Positions 52,201 to 64,000 of a stretch of DNA of 64,000 nt are shown here, piece by piece. Made by a program: the position numbers and the translations under genes. Each line of letters starts with the position of its first letter. The stretch's first letter is position 1. This DNA is from Trichoplax sp. H2 (taxonomy: Eukaryota > Placozoa > Uniplacotomia > Trichoplacea). The notes below the pieces were generated by a model, which worked only from the letters and a program-made list of their open reading frames with translations, ran no database searches and was not told the origin of the DNA. The stretch spans positions 124,001 to 188,000 of the forward strand of contig NOWV01000117.1 of NCBI GenBank assembly GCA_003344405.1. The letters run 5' to 3'.

Positions 52201-55200
52201 AATATACTGTAAGAGATACTATACGAACCAGTCGAAATTCGCTTTCGGAAACTTTGCCGTCACCGTCTTTATCATATCGCTGGAAAACCCGACGGATATC
52301 TGATGAACTTTGAGTAACACTGTCTTGTAATTTTTTCATGACAGCTTCAGCAGTCATTTTGCCAGTAAGATCATGGGCTCTCTGCTCTACTTTACCAAGC
52401 CTGTAGATTAATAAGAGATTAATATCTTGCTCTTTCGTAAAGACTTTACGAATAGAAAGAAAAATTGCTGTACAAATTTATCAATACAGGTAAGTTTAAA
52501 GTTAAGATGTAAGATGAGATTTGAGGAAAAGATAGAAATGAATTCAGTATACAATGAGACAATTTAGTGTGGCGTTAGTTGATATTTCTACCTAGCAGCT
52601 TGATCATGTAGACGTTTCTGTTCCATTTTATCACTTTCATCGTGAATTTTTGTACTTGTTCCGTAAACATCTCCTTCATTAATTTTAAGACCCTAAATAG
52701 TTTCAGTGATTTAATTTAGCCTTCAAAAAGAATAAGCTTAAAGATTCAATATGAATGTTCACTTCGAGATGATTTTACAACATACCAAACGTTGGACAAA
52801 TTCTTCAAATTGGATGGTACCATCACTATTAACATCGCATCGACTCCAAAACCTAAGTGTAAAGTAATAGTTTCGTCATAAAGGATAAATGATCTCACGA
52901 TAGCTTAGTGTGTAAGCTGAATAAATTTGATGAACTGGCTAAAAGTTAGTATTAAATTTAAACTAGGGTAATAACCGACTTTGTAATGTTCCTTCTGTTA
53001 TAACGTTAGATTCATAGACGAAAATTAGTCGGATATCGGTATTAGCATCACTGATATTATTGCAAATACTGATAAGGATCTGTAAATAACTTCCTTTTAA
53101 TGGTCTAGAATTTCATCTTCAGCTTACGTTTTAAAATGTTCATCCGGAATAACCATAGCATATTCATTCAATAACCGTTTCAATTCGCTTTTAGAGATGG
53201 CTCCATCTTTATCTTCATCGATGGAGCCGAAAGCTTTAGCAAGTGTTGACCAATTTTCAGCAATTTTAATGCGCAGTATATCTTCAGCCTAAAGTATTAT
53301 TAATTAAAATAATATCAACCATGAAAACAATGATGATGTAATAGGATTATTAAAAACATGGCAGCATAAGGCACTTAATCAACTACTCTAGATCTACCTT
53401 TTCCCAGGTCATAGCGATCGGTTTTCTAGTTTCATTAAAGCGATGATTGGATTTTAACCATTTATGCCCATCCTATAAAAATAAGCACAGTAAAAAATGA
53501 AATGACTGACAACTAACTGTGCTAAAATTGCGTGATACAAATATATTGAATAAAGTTTGGTTACAATAGTGTCTAAAATTGCTGGAAAATTCTTCCAATA
53601 AATATTAAAGTAGTGCATCTTTATTTTACTACTGAATATAAATTTAATTTTGGCTCACTAAATTGAATCATTACGATTGTAGAACTAGCTCACAAGCAGT
53701 GATAAATGAAATGATCTGATTACAATTCTCAACATCAGATATTGTGGATGGAATTTGGTTTACGTCTTACCGCAGTTTCTTTCTCTTCAAAAATGTCCAT
53801 AAACTCTTTATACGAGATATAGCCATTTCGGTTTGGATCGAGGCGATTAATAATTTCCCGGAATTGGTTATCACCTAGACGGAAACAAAATTTCTCGATA
53901 ATTCTTCTCATTTCCTTATGGGAAACTCTGCCATCTTTGTCCTAATTTTAATTGGTCATTAGTTTGAGTTAAATAGTGAAAGAGAGTGATTCAACATTGA
54001 ATTATGAATCTCTATCGCAACTTACATCATCAAAAGTTAGAAAAGCTTGTTTAATGCTGGAGTAGCCATCCTTGATCTTTGAATTCAATAGTTTCCAAAT
54101 GTCTTGTGGCTGCATTTCCTTTTGCGATTCCATGATGGGGTTATATCTACAAATAGATTAGGAATTATCCGTCTTGTTTAATAAAAGGATAAAATTTCTT
54201 TAGCTCAGCTAAATTAGGTAAAGTTTTGGTTCAAAATCTCATCAATATTAAGGTAAATTATTTTTAAGCTCCTTCCATTCTAGCATTGATTTACAGTTTT
54301 TTCTTACTTATGACTAGGGCGTATAAGAAGTGTTTGGCCATTAGCAGGTAAAGCATCGGCTTGGAATTTCTGCATAAAGTGCTTCCATGGCATCCTTCCA
54401 GTTGCTCTAAAGCCAAATCTGAATATACAGTAAGAAGTAAAACTGTTATATCTATCCATGATGGCGATAACCTTCTATAATATGTTAATAAAGCTCTTTG
54501 CACGTATACGGTTATCGATTAGCTTACCTATCCATAATTTGTGTAAATAAATTGTCTGGCATAGGAAAAATAAATTTCCCTAAGATGCGGTGCAAGCGAT
54601 CCAATGCGATCATACCATCATCTTTTTCATCAATAGCCGAAAAGGTTGACCATAAATCGTTATAATTTTCGCGAACCTAACATCATATGGTGTACCGCAT
54701 TTTAGAATACTACAGCAACTAAGACAGATTTTAATCCGATTTTCTTACCCGCTTTAAAAATTCCCCTTCAATCTGACTGAGTGATTTTCCTTGTAGGAAT
54801 GAATCTTCAGATTTAACATTTGCATCACCAACGTTGTAATAGCGCGATTTCTCAGTCTTGTATTGTGTGTTGTAGCGATTTTTAGCATTGTCTGGTTCTG
54901 AAAGAGTGTAAATAGATTTCCGTTCAACATATAACTAGTAAAAAAGATACTCTTAAATATAGCTTGTAACTATGATACTGTTAAGAGCCTAGGCAATATA
55001 TGTACTCAGGACTAATTGGCCTGAAAAGATGATCGAACTCACCAGTTGGTTTTTTACCATTTGCTTCTTCTGGCTTAATTGCGTGAAAGTGACTTAAGAA
55101 TCGTACATAATCAAGCGTTGGACTCGTATTGCCAGCAAATTTTGACCATAATCTAATAAATTAAATACCATTATTATTATTATTTATTTAAATCGAATAA

Positions 55201-56530
55201 TCGTAAAAGTAATTTAGCAATTTTACGGTATAGACTTACTTGACAAATTGAGCATCTGTTAATCTTAGGCAAAAATTGTCCATAATTTTACGAAAGTCAT
55301 TTCTCAGGATCTTATTCTGTCTGTCATAGTCGCACATCCTGAATGACTTAAGGATAACTTTTCCTTTGGTGTCCATCTAAGACATAACGACATGATCAGT
55401 GAAAGAGGCTTAGCAATAACTGATGTGGTGTTGAGAATAATCTTTGATTACCTTTTCTTGAATTAATCTTTCAATTTCATCGATAGTATAAAACTGAGTC
55501 GAATCTTGATTGGGAATATGGCTAGAAATAATCGATTAGAAATTATATAGTTGTTGATTTGTGAACCTTCTACATATCAAGCAGAAATTAGTTTCGGAAT
55601 TGATTAATATCAACATTATCAATGGGAAGATTTAGATTGAAGTCCTATTTTGGAACCTGGTAATCCTGGGCAGAGGCGATTTAGTAAGACTTCGTGCTCC
55701 ATAGCTTTGCAAAAATTCGATATATTTAATGTTACCAGAGTCATCCTTTGGGAGCTGAAGATAAATGATACTACAAGTAAGTTTCAGATCGGAATTGGTA
55801 ATGTAGCCTATTCTCTAATAAATACACCATATTTATATCCAGCAACAAGCTGAATTTTACCTTTGCCTGTATCTCATTGAACTGCAAATCAGTTAATGGA
55901 AATAGATATGTTTGAAACACACGACGAAAGTTTGCTAGCCTAATGATTCCTTCATTACTTTCATCGTAGATAGCAAATCCCTGAGAAATTTCAACGCATA
56001 CATTACCGATATAGTAAAAAGATTAGATATCATTATGCAGCTTTAATCATAGAATGGGAAGGGCATATTAATCAGGTGCACTCTAACCCATATTCAATAG
56101 CAACCTTACCTTTTTTATAAAATCCCAAGCTTCGTTGACTTTTGATGCTATTAGGGACTCGATATTGGAAACAGTTAGGTTAGCATCGGCGATGATTGGT
56201 GTAACTAAATTTGGATAATATAAACATAAACGGTAATCAAGAAGTTTTCTATCATTCGTATAGAATTTTATTAGGATTGAACCTTGTTGCAGTTTATTAT
56301 CCAGTAAGACTGTAAGCTTTAAGATTAGAATAAGCAATGGTAAAAAGTTTACCTGACGCGTGGATATTATGAGAGGAATATGGTTGAGGCGATGTCCTGG
56401 ATGTATTAGATACAGGCCTTGGCGAGACTTTGGTATCCGGTGCTGTCCGTGATTTTGGGGATAGCGCCATACCTCGCGCAGTTAGACCTATTGGTGGATT
56501 TCCCACTTCTCTATCTTGTCGCTTGACCAT
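46291..56530 (-). CDS. EFCAB6: EFCAB6-like giant multi-EF-hand protein (39 exons, 1646 residues)
   Basis: EFCAB6 (DJBP) is a testis/cilium-type calcium-binding protein; in mammals it binds DJ-1 and the androgen receptor. Thirty-nine phase-consistent exons run from ATG 56530 to TAA 46291. Main exons: 56530-56353, 56204-56110, 55980-55861, 55754-55657, 55521-55452, 55376-55240, 55152-55043, 54897-54749, 54676-54528, 54418-54308, 54146-54026, 53941-53771, 53472-53398, 53288-53128, 52852-52786, 52692-52592, 52400-52229, 52075-52017, 51898-51788, 51686-51559, 51269-51077, 50972-50876, 50778-50660, 50552-50405, 50252-50173, 50095-50032, 49922-49831, 49728-49630, 49451-49253, 49142-49059, 48842-48360, 48213-48115, 47980-47837, 47688-47575, 47431-47344, 47058-46974, 46839-46749, 46659-46558, 46467-46291 (4941 bases). 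About ten loops are canonical (DEDKDGAISKSE, DVNSDGTIQFEE, DKDGDGKVSESE, DKDRNGLVSRKE, DTDNSGSIDYRE). Others are degenerate. Residues 1187-1347 are an acidic disordered linker. Human EFCAB6 has 1501 residues. Confidence 0.9.
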
Positions 56531-57334
56531 GTTACTATGATTAAATATGAGTCAATTTTAGAGCCTATAAATTGAGAGACGTTTAGCAGCTGATATCTTA
56601 TCAGCTTATTACCAGTCTACAAGTAAGTACTCGATTAAAAATCAACTGCATTGATTTTGGACAGGATAATTGTTTGCGGTACTATTTAACGTTTCTACCG
56701 TGGTGATTCACAAAGCAAATAAAAATATGAATATAACCTCTAAATGGTTTATGGTATGATTAATTATTGAAAGATGGTATAGCACTTGCCCTCTTTATCT
56801 ATACAAATATCACAGCACATTTTAGTAAATGTATCCTTTTCAATAGTTTGATATCTTTGCGGAATGATACAGGGAAAGCGCATGAAACTACTCGAAATTG
56901 ATACTTAGCGGGCGATACAAAAAAAGGATGTCGGGACGATATGAATTTAGTCTTGTGCATAAAAACCCAAAAATTAGTCAACCGGTATCACAACCTGTTG
57001 ATATCTTCCTATCCATGATTTATAGTATACTGTAAATGATGCCGATTTCGGCGAAATTTAAGGGCTACAGATAGTATTTAGTAGATGAATCTATAAATAC
57101 GTAGGGTATTATGCTGATCTTTCTAAACCTATTCTGGAAAGTTATGCTGTTAACGTACGCCGTCATCTATATTCATCAAATTCTAATTCTGATCAGGTAC
57201 TGGTTACGATAGAGGTATCAAGTTTAGATTTCTATGATAGTAACTGCATCAACATTATCATTGGTAGGTTATTGATATCTTATTAATCTTGAAGTGTTTA
57301 AAGACCATGAAATAGGCTTTGAACTAAATTAAGA
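56531..57334. other. Spacer upstream of the EFCAB6-like gene
   Basis: A coding-like plus-strand piece of 36 codons (LSKPILESYAVNVRRHLYSS, about 57082-57197, then gtactgg) stands out, but its left border lacks a clear acceptor and no partner was found. The opposite strand is open there too. Otherwise nothing is seen. Confidence 0.35.
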
Positions 57335-57808
57335 TCACTTTTCCTCGTCGTTAGCTTTTATAACAGGGAAAACTTCCATGGGGCAAGATAAGCTAGTCAT
57401 GTAAACTTTGTTGTACAGGCTGGAGATAAATTATGAATAGACTGTCAACAAGTACCGAGATTTTGCTGCCAACATGTGAAAAAGACAGGTCTACTCGTTG
57501 TTTCTGTCTAGATTTAACCAATTTCAAACATTATTTTCTTTCTAGCCATACTTACAAATATAACTTTGGATCGCTGTTAAATTTTGTAATCTGTTGAAAG
57601 AGTTCAATGGTTGTAGTTACCTCAACAGGATGAGATAAATACTCTAGGAGGTTAGTTACCATATAATGATTATTATGCCAATCCCATCCTCATAGAAAGC
57701 AATATTCCCTATCTTATCTACCTTGCTAACTCTTGGCTCCCGGTAACCAAAGTAGGCTGTTGATATTACCACGCGGTTGCTATGGCACGTGATGAAGAGA
57801 CGAATATT
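57335..57808 (-). CDS. Unassigned gene, three C-terminal exons
   Basis: I do not recognise this protein with confidence. Minus-strand exons 57808-57722, 57641-57556 and 57392-57335 keep phase (0, then 2) and end with TGA. The first follows a strong pyrimidine tract (tctctctctctcatag) and reads IRLFITCHSNRVVISTAYFG then YREPRVSK. The second has YLSHPVEVTTTIELFQQITK and FNSDPKLY with a gtaagt donor. The third ends LSCPMEVFPVIKANDEEK. The alternating strands and a P-x-L...F...V pattern faintly resemble the Ig-like ends of ciliary proteins such as nephrocystin-4, but the protein would stop early. If the first exon is wrong, an ATG at 57662 would give a stand-alone 54-residue protein. A competing plus-strand frame (REYANVFLTLHNMIIQDEQK, about 57812-57931) overlaps the first acceptor. 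Confidence 0.45.
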
Positions 57809-58264
57809 CTATGAGAGAGAGAGAATATGCAAATGTGTTTCTGACGTTGCACAATATGATCATTCAAGATGAACAAAAGGATATTATGACGAAAAAAGAG
57901 CTATTAAATGAAAGGAAGAATAGATTACGATAACATTCATGGAGATTACAGTAGATAACATTGTCTCAATGTCTGCAAAATACTGTAAAAGCCAAACTAG
58001 ATAATACTATCTATTACCTATTCTTCTATTTTTATTTAGACAGTTGTTTTATGATGTTAAAGTTTAACAACCTCTTTACATGATGTTCTTGCTATCTACA
58101 CGTTGTATTGCTACAGTATTGTATGACAAAGTAGTTGAATGTTGCAGCTAGTTTCCATTGATAGAATGTTATTATGTTTTAAAATATTTCGTTAGCCTAT
58201 TGGTGCAGTACTAAAGGTCAAGAAATAAATATTTTATTCATCAATCTTGTTTTCAATACATCCT
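57809..58264. other. Spacer, no supported gene
   Basis: Apart from the 40-codon plus-strand frame at 57812-57931, rich in Lys and Glu, nothing coding is seen here. Confidence 0.4.
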
Positions 58265-59200
58265 GACTGGTATTAGGCCGGATTATAATGGAGACCTTAG
58301 TAGGACATTATAGAAAAGTCCGTTCAATACGGTCTTTTACGACGATCCATAAATAGAGCTGTCTATGACTGGTTCATTTAATTGGCTAAAAATAATATCT
58401 TGTAATGAACAGGCGACAAGGAATAATAAACGATTTAAGGAAAAGTTCGCTCCATGCAGCCTTTTATGTTGATCCATAACTGTCTATGACTGACTCATCT
58501 GAATTGGCTAAAAATTATATCTTGCAATGAGCTGGCGACACAGAATAATAGAGAACATATGCAAAGTCCCTTTCACGTACGATATTATTTACGTTGATTC
58601 ACAACTGCTTATGACTGGCTCAACTGAGTAAGCTAAAATTAATATTTTGCAATGTACAGGTGTCAAAGAATAACAAAAGGCCTACGTAAAAGTCCGTTCC
58701 GTGTAGTCATTACGTTGATCCACAAATGTATATGACTGGCTCATCTAAATTGGTCCAAATTTGTATCTTGCAATGAACAGGCCTCAAAGAATAACAGAAG
58801 ACTTATAGAAAAATCCGTTCCATATAGTCTTTTACGATGACCCTTAAATAGAACTGTATATGACTAGCTCATCTAAATCGGTCAAAATTAATATCTTGCA
58901 ATAAACAGGCGGTAAGGAATAACAGAAGACTAGTAACATATTTCATTTCTTGTGTCTTTTAGATAATTCGTAATTTTATTCGCACCATAGAGCAAAGAAT
59001 AAACAACTGATTAATAATGTCATCGAAAATGGCTTTTCTGACTGGTCTGTGTATTAGACCAGATGATAATGGAGATCTTAGTGGCATATTCTGTAGCTTA
59101 CGGCCTTTTACAATGATCCAAAAAATAGTGTGGTAAATGAGTGGCCTATCTGAGTACCAGGTCGTTATTAATATCTTGCAGTTAACGAGAGTCGAGAGTC
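58265..59200. repeat. Degenerate satellite, unit about 124 bases
   Basis: The phrase TATCTTGCAATGAACAGGC recurs near 58399, 58521, 58646, 58767, 58895 and, more diverged, 59173 (spacings 121-128 in the first five). Each unit also carries AAAGTCCGTTC, TTTACG-TGATCCA and TATGACTGGCTCATCT. A further faded copy is at about 59480-59580. Units differ by roughly a fifth of their bases, so the array is old. A minus-strand ORF at 58959-59207 is incidental. Confidence 0.85.
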
Positions 59201-59639
59201 GGAACACAGCAGGATTCCGAGTACTGTATTTTATTTTTCTTTATTGATTGACTTTGCTTTACTTGAACAAAGCTTAAACAAATGGTTTTAAAACAGTGTA
59301 TGTTATTATTATCTATTCCATACGATCTTTCGGCATTATAAATCACTACTAGTAATAAGACCCTGCAGCATGTGCATTTGCAGTAAATAAATCGTGTTAA
59401 GTGTATTATTTATGGCTATCTTTCTGATGATGAGGTGCAAACTATTAAATAGCATATGAGTATTTTACAATAATGTATTCCATACGGTATGGGTTTTACG
59501 ATGACGAATAACCGGTATAGCTGGCATACCTGATTAACTATAATAACATTTGCAATTAACGGGAAAGCTTGGGGCAATAGCTACTGAATTTGAACTAATC
59601 TAATCCACTTCTATTTCATAAACAGGTGGTGCCAACAAG

Positions 59640-60260
59640 AGATTTATACTATTGATGTAAATTTCGAACGATTAAATTGGAATAAGCAATCGTTTAGTTG
59701 CGGTTATAAATGATTCGACCGCCACTATTTTCTAAATTGAATACGGTACTATTCATCCATTTACAATTCGTTCATATAACATTTTAACATCAAATAGTAT
59801 ACTTGAGAATAATTCTTTATGGATTACTAAATTCCCTTGATTGATGCCGAAACGTACTTCCGTACCAAAATAGTGTCGATATATGGATTAGAAACAAGCC
59901 GTAAGTAAATCATTTAGTTATGGTTGTGAAAAAATGAATAATCCTAAATTAAAATGGCGCTGTCTATTTACTACTCGTCTACATAACATTTAAGCATCAA
60001 ATGGTATGCATGAGAGTACTTACCCATAGACTACTAAATTCCCTCGGCTGATGCCAAATAATATTCTCCTGAAATAACGTTAATATTTGATTTATAAACT
60101 ATAAAGAAGTAATCGTTTGTTTTTTCGATATAACAAATTAAAAACGCGACTAATTTTAAATTAAACCCACTATTATTTATTCATTTATGGCTTGTTTATG
60201 TACCATTAAAGTATCAGTGGTATACTTGAGAATGCTTATTAAATCATCACAGTAAGATTT
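59640..60260. repeat. Degenerate tandem repeat, unit about 210 bases, three copies
   Basis: CATATAACATTTTAACATCA followed by AATAGTATACTTGAGAAT recurs near 59773, 59981 and 60195, together with ACTAAATTCCCT-G-TTGATGCC and AAGCAATCGTTTAGTT blocks. Its sequence is unrelated to the 124-base array next to it. Confidence 0.75.
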
Positions 60261-60673
60261 TATCCTTTAAATAATAATCCGCAGTTATAGAAATTTTATT
60301 AACGAGAATCCATATTGGATTCTGTTTTATTGAAAATCTATATGATTTGATATTGCGGAGAAAAGCTAGAGGCAAGTTTATGCATCCTCTAGACCTCGTA
60401 ATCCAAATCTTTTGGCAGTGTAGCATACTCTAAGTTATTTATAATGTTATTTTTAAGGTCATGTAATAAACACACTACAGTATACATTATTCAAATTAGT
60501 ATAATTAAAATTTACATGGTCTAGTCTGATTTAAATTATTCAATATAAGATCGGTGAGAAAGAAGAAAAGCAACAATGAAATCAATCTAATTTATCAATT
60601 CTTCCAACCTGGAATTATTTTATTATAAATACCCCCTTTAATTAGAGTAAATGCTGTTCTACGTTATATAATT

Positions 60674-60784
60674 ATGTCTAATATCGACACTAAAGAAAAA
60701 ATTCATACTCAACGATTGAAATCAGCCTCGCAACTACCACTCCATCGAAATTGGGTCACAACCTTTTTCATGCTCTCTAGCTAG
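60674..60784 (+). CDS. Small ORF (36 codons), possible first exon or micro-protein
   Basis: ATG at 60674 opens MSNIDTKEKIHTQRLKSASQ, then LPLHRNWVTTFFMLSS and TAG. Base composition is less AT-rich than its surroundings. A TATATAA lies about ten bases upstream of the ATG. No donor is convincing. It is 756 bases upstream of the IgGFc gene, on the same strand. Confidence 0.25.
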   Translation: MSNIDTKEKIHTQRLKSASQLPLHRNWVTTFFMLSS

Positions 60785-61539
60785 CTGTAAAGGTCTACCG
60801 CACTTGAAATGGAAACTGAGTAAGGAATTATGGAGCTTTATTTGTTTGATTTACGTCAACTTGAAGGAGATTTATGGTCTTGATCGTCTATCATATTAAT
60901 TAATAATTTAAATAGATGCATCGATTATTTTTCTTATTATGCTTCTTTAAAAATAGCGTAGTGACAGTACAATACTGAATGCAACTGTGAGATTTTAAAT
61001 CAGAATCATTTTATTTACTAACTGCTTGGACTGTCGAACTTCGTATCATTTATACGAAATTTAAGCTTAAGAGCAATCGAAATTCAATATTGGCTTACTT
61101 AAAGCGTTAGCTTTCTATTCGTCAACGCCACTCTATGGTTAGGATTAGCCACGCTTGATCTTATAAGGTTAGTGCTTGGAATAGTATCCATCGAATTTTG
61201 CATATAAAATTTTTACAGTGACGATTTTTTGGCTTCGATTTCCTTAAATCTGATATTAGTGTTTTGATTGTTAAAATAGCGGTTGGAAGCCAACAAGATT
61301 ATTATAGATTGTCGAAAATTTCGAAATTAAGGAATAGAGGCATAGCTATAAATAAAATTAATGAGTAAATTTTCTTTGAACGTTATCATGTAATAGAGGT
61401 GAAGATTTCTTCAGTCGAACATTAAATTTTCTAGACAGGATAGAGTATCATCCAACCTTTTCATCTAATCCCTTCCTATACAGCTGAAATTGTCAAGGTC
61501 TTGCGGTACTTTAAGAACTGGTCAAAATTATTCTTGGGA

Positions 61540-64000
61540 ATGATGGCAAACTGCCATATTATTGTACTAGCTTGTATTTTTTTCTATAAAATAGTCTTAT
61601 TCTCCAATGCAGAGCCAGGTAAATTCTATTATCCTTTACATCATATTAGTAACTGTTTGACCTAGATAAATTCTAATCTATTGTCATCATAATTGAGTTA
61701 TTAATACTATACTTATTCATGTCCTATCCTTAATATTTCTTACCCTTCCATCGTTCCGTTAGTATTAAGCAATTATTAACATGAATCTATCAAAGTATGT
61801 ATGGTGTTATTTACAGTTAATTAATTTAGGACATGTTTCGTTAATTACTGCAAGTTATCCCTTAATCATAATAATTTAGTTCATGCATTCAACCTTAAAT
61901 ATTAATTTTTCTATCCGTTAAAGTTTACAGAATGATTTCAAACAGTCTTTCCTCCATTACTTTTATGAATAGAGATAGAAGGATTACAAATTGTGACGAT
62001 TAAGCACTTTTCTTCAATGGAATTTATTTTTCATCCGTTTTCCTATGTTCTATACAATACCTTTATGATAGAAAGGAGGCAATTGTTGGGTTAGTTCCTA
62101 AATCCTGTTCCTTGTAAGTATCATTATCAAGAATACTATTTACTAGCATATGCCAGCTTCTGCTATATCAAGGATAAGGATATGAGGAGACAAGTTGCGT
62201 GTTTGTAAGCTTTAGAGCCTTGAGAATGAAAAGTCTAAATTGAGCAAGTGCTTAAATAATTTTCTGCCTCTGCTTGGCATTAAATGAATACCAGATGCGG
62301 ATTTACAACCATTTCAATGCATTAAGATAGAAATGAACTACTGTTAGAAATAGATTATTGAAGGAAGGAAAGAAGTCAAATCTTTTTTTCCTTTCTTGCT
62401 ATCTAGTTAAAGCGGAACGAGATTTAGATAAACTAATATTTCTTGAGATGGAAAATATTAATGGTAACAAATCATCGGCTCAATTAATTATAAAAGAGAT
62501 GATTAAACCGACGAAAAAAGAAGCCATAAAATCACCCTTTCTAGTTATTAAATGAATAGAGCACGGAACTGAGGATATTACCATAGAAAGTAGTTTATTG
62601 ACGATATACGAGTTACCACATAAATACAAGATAGGCCCTTGGAATTAGGAGGAAGAAAGAAGTAATCGAAAAATTTCACCATTTAGTTCTTGCTTTCGAA
62701 ATCGATTACAGTCTGAAATGAAGTTTTTTAATTGAATTAAATCCTACGAGAAATAGAAAGTTTAAAAGTAACGGAAAAGAAATGCTATTCTCATTGTACC
62801 ATCCAAGTTAAGCTGTTTCAAGACACTCATTACATATATCTTATTCAATCTAAACCTAGATCGAAAATTTTCCTTAGGAAATGTCGGCAAAGAATTTCAC
62901 ATTGGATTTCCAAGGGCAATAAATATCAAAAAGATATGTCCACCAACTATTACTATTACCAGTGGACTAGAGCCTGCAACTGTTAATGTTACTAATAACG
63001 CCAAAATAAGAAGTTCTACGCGTTACTACAAGGTCCCGCCTAACCAATCTCTCTCCATTGAATTGGATATCGAATTAGCAAAGCCTGATGTTGGCATCAC
63101 CAACCGAACAGTTTTTATCCAGTCTGATCGAGATATTTCTGTTTCTGTCTATCAATGCCAGCTGAGCTATCTTGCCTTGCCTAAAGCTTGTAATAGTAAC
63201 GAATATCTTGTTTTAACTTTACCAATCGATTTACTTAACCCAGAAAGATCGAATTTGATGATTATTGCAAGCCACGGAGCGACAAAAATTCAAATCAACT
63301 TTACAAAAGCCATTTCTTATCATAGTCCATCTTACTTTGATCATCCTCGATTGAATATTGATTTGCAACCTTTGCAGGCTTTTTATGTTGAATCTTTCGA
63401 CGATTTAACCGGTACGACTATTCTATCCCAATCACCTGTAACTGTTTTTGCAAGCAACTATTTTACAGGTCACAAGAAGCAATCAAAAAAGAATTCTTAC
63501 AATATTGCTATGCAATTACCTGGAGTTCAGTACTGGGGTCGAAATTATATCTTACCTGCAGTGGAAGCAAATCAAGGCCTTGATCGATATAGAATTATGG
63601 CTGCTCATGAACAAACTACAATCTTTAAACAATTTAATTCTCATGCTTGGACTTTATCCAAAGGTGCAGTACTGGATTTAGTTAAAGAGATTAGTATAGC
63701 TACCCTTGTTTTATGCGATAAACCATGTCTGGTAGTCTATACTGGCCGATTTGCTATACAAGACAAGGCTATGATCGATCCAATGATGGTTATTATGCCT
63801 TCTTTTCGTCAGTTTTTGCCACACTATTCCTTTTCAACGGGAGAATTCAATCCCTCTTATACTTATTTTGTTCATGTTGTTTTACGTCAACGATATCAAG
63901 GAGAGTTAATCATGGATGGAAAGATAATCAAAGATCAAACTAAATCTAATTTTACTCTTGCTCCATATAAAATCATTTCCATCAAGGTTGATTCTGGCTT
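61540..64000 (+). CDS. Secreted IgGFc-binding-domain protein, N-terminal part (3' end outside window)
   Basis: This is the domain found at the N-terminus of FCGBP and of many mucus-type or adhesive proteins of invertebrates. Exon 1 (61540-61618) encodes a signal peptide (MMANCHIIVLACIFFYKIVL) and ends in phase 1 at gtaaat. After a 1259-base intron exon 2 (62878 to the window edge) opens GNVGKEFHIGFPRAI, the typical start of the domain, and stays open for 374 codons. Further family marks are VYQCQLSY, SPVTVFASNYFTGHK, MQLPGVQYWGRNYILP and CDKPCLVVYTG. Cys pairs are spaced as expected for extracellular folds. Exon 2 is certain; exon 1 is inferred from phase, signal peptide and splice sites. A 65-codon ORF in the intron (62358-62555) has no acceptor and is not used. 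What follows the domain (VWD, C8/TIL or others) lies outside. Confidence 0.85.

Noticed and set aside
62358-62555. 65-codon plus-strand ORF between the two IgGFc exons
   Set aside because: It lacks a usable acceptor and lies in the intron whose ends match in phase. Its residues (Lys/Glu-rich) do not fit a signal peptide or the domain.
1-64000. tRNA, rRNA, snRNA or CRISPR features
   Set aside because: I looked for GGTTCGA-type T-loops, snRNA starts and direct repeats with unique spacers and found none I could support; a covariance-model scan would be decisive.

Overview
The window is AT-rich eukaryotic DNA with GT-AG introns that are mostly 60-200 bases long, genes on both strands, and one 20-base N gap at 12257-12276. 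The recognisable genes are animal ones: an Unc13/Munc13 C-terminus, a heterotrimeric G-protein gamma subunit, ESCRT-I VPS28, an NUDT18-like Nudix hydrolase, a giant EFCAB6-like multi-EF-hand protein and an IgGFc-binding-domain secreted protein. Compact introns, low GC and a synaptic-type Munc13 suggest an early-branching metazoan, and a placozoan (Trichoplax or relative) fits best. The species is inference, since nothing in the sequence names it.

Layout. 1-4357 (+): last 20 exons of Munc13, open at the left edge. 4358-8200: no assigned gene. 8210-8977 (-): an unassigned set of phase-compatible exons. 10531-13107: a complex repeat block built from near-palindromic (TACAG)n/(CTGTA)n hairpins, 279-base tandem duplications, a segmental duplication interrupted by a solo LTR, and the N gap. 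17334-18410 (-): a 358-aa histidine-rich orphan protein. 18.4-33.4 kb: gene-poor DNA with a few weak candidate exons. 33359-35164 (-): G gamma, two exons split by a 1.6-kb intron. 35.9-37.0 kb: what looks like decayed coding DNA. 37.0-39.1 kb: degenerate tandem repeats and GTAC-rich DNA like that at 11-13 kb. 39390-40804 (+): VPS28. 41473-44046 (-): NUDT18-like. 44.3-45.0 kb (-): two unassigned candidate exons. 46291-56530 (-): EFCAB6-like, 39 exons, 1646 residues. 57335-57808 (-): three consistent exons of an unassigned gene. 58.3-60.3 kb: two degenerate satellites of about 124 and 210 bases. 61540-64000 (+): IgGFc-binding-domain protein, running off the right edge.

The genes do not form an operon or one pathway. 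They cover vesicle priming (Munc13), G-protein signalling (G gamma), endosomal sorting (VPS28), nucleotide sanitation (NUDT18), calcium binding of probable ciliary or sperm type (EFCAB6) and a secreted or mucus-type adhesive protein (IgGFc domain). Gene models were built by hand from reading frames and splice sites. The six named genes keep phase across every exon junction that can be checked. The unassigned candidates are less certain and are marked so.
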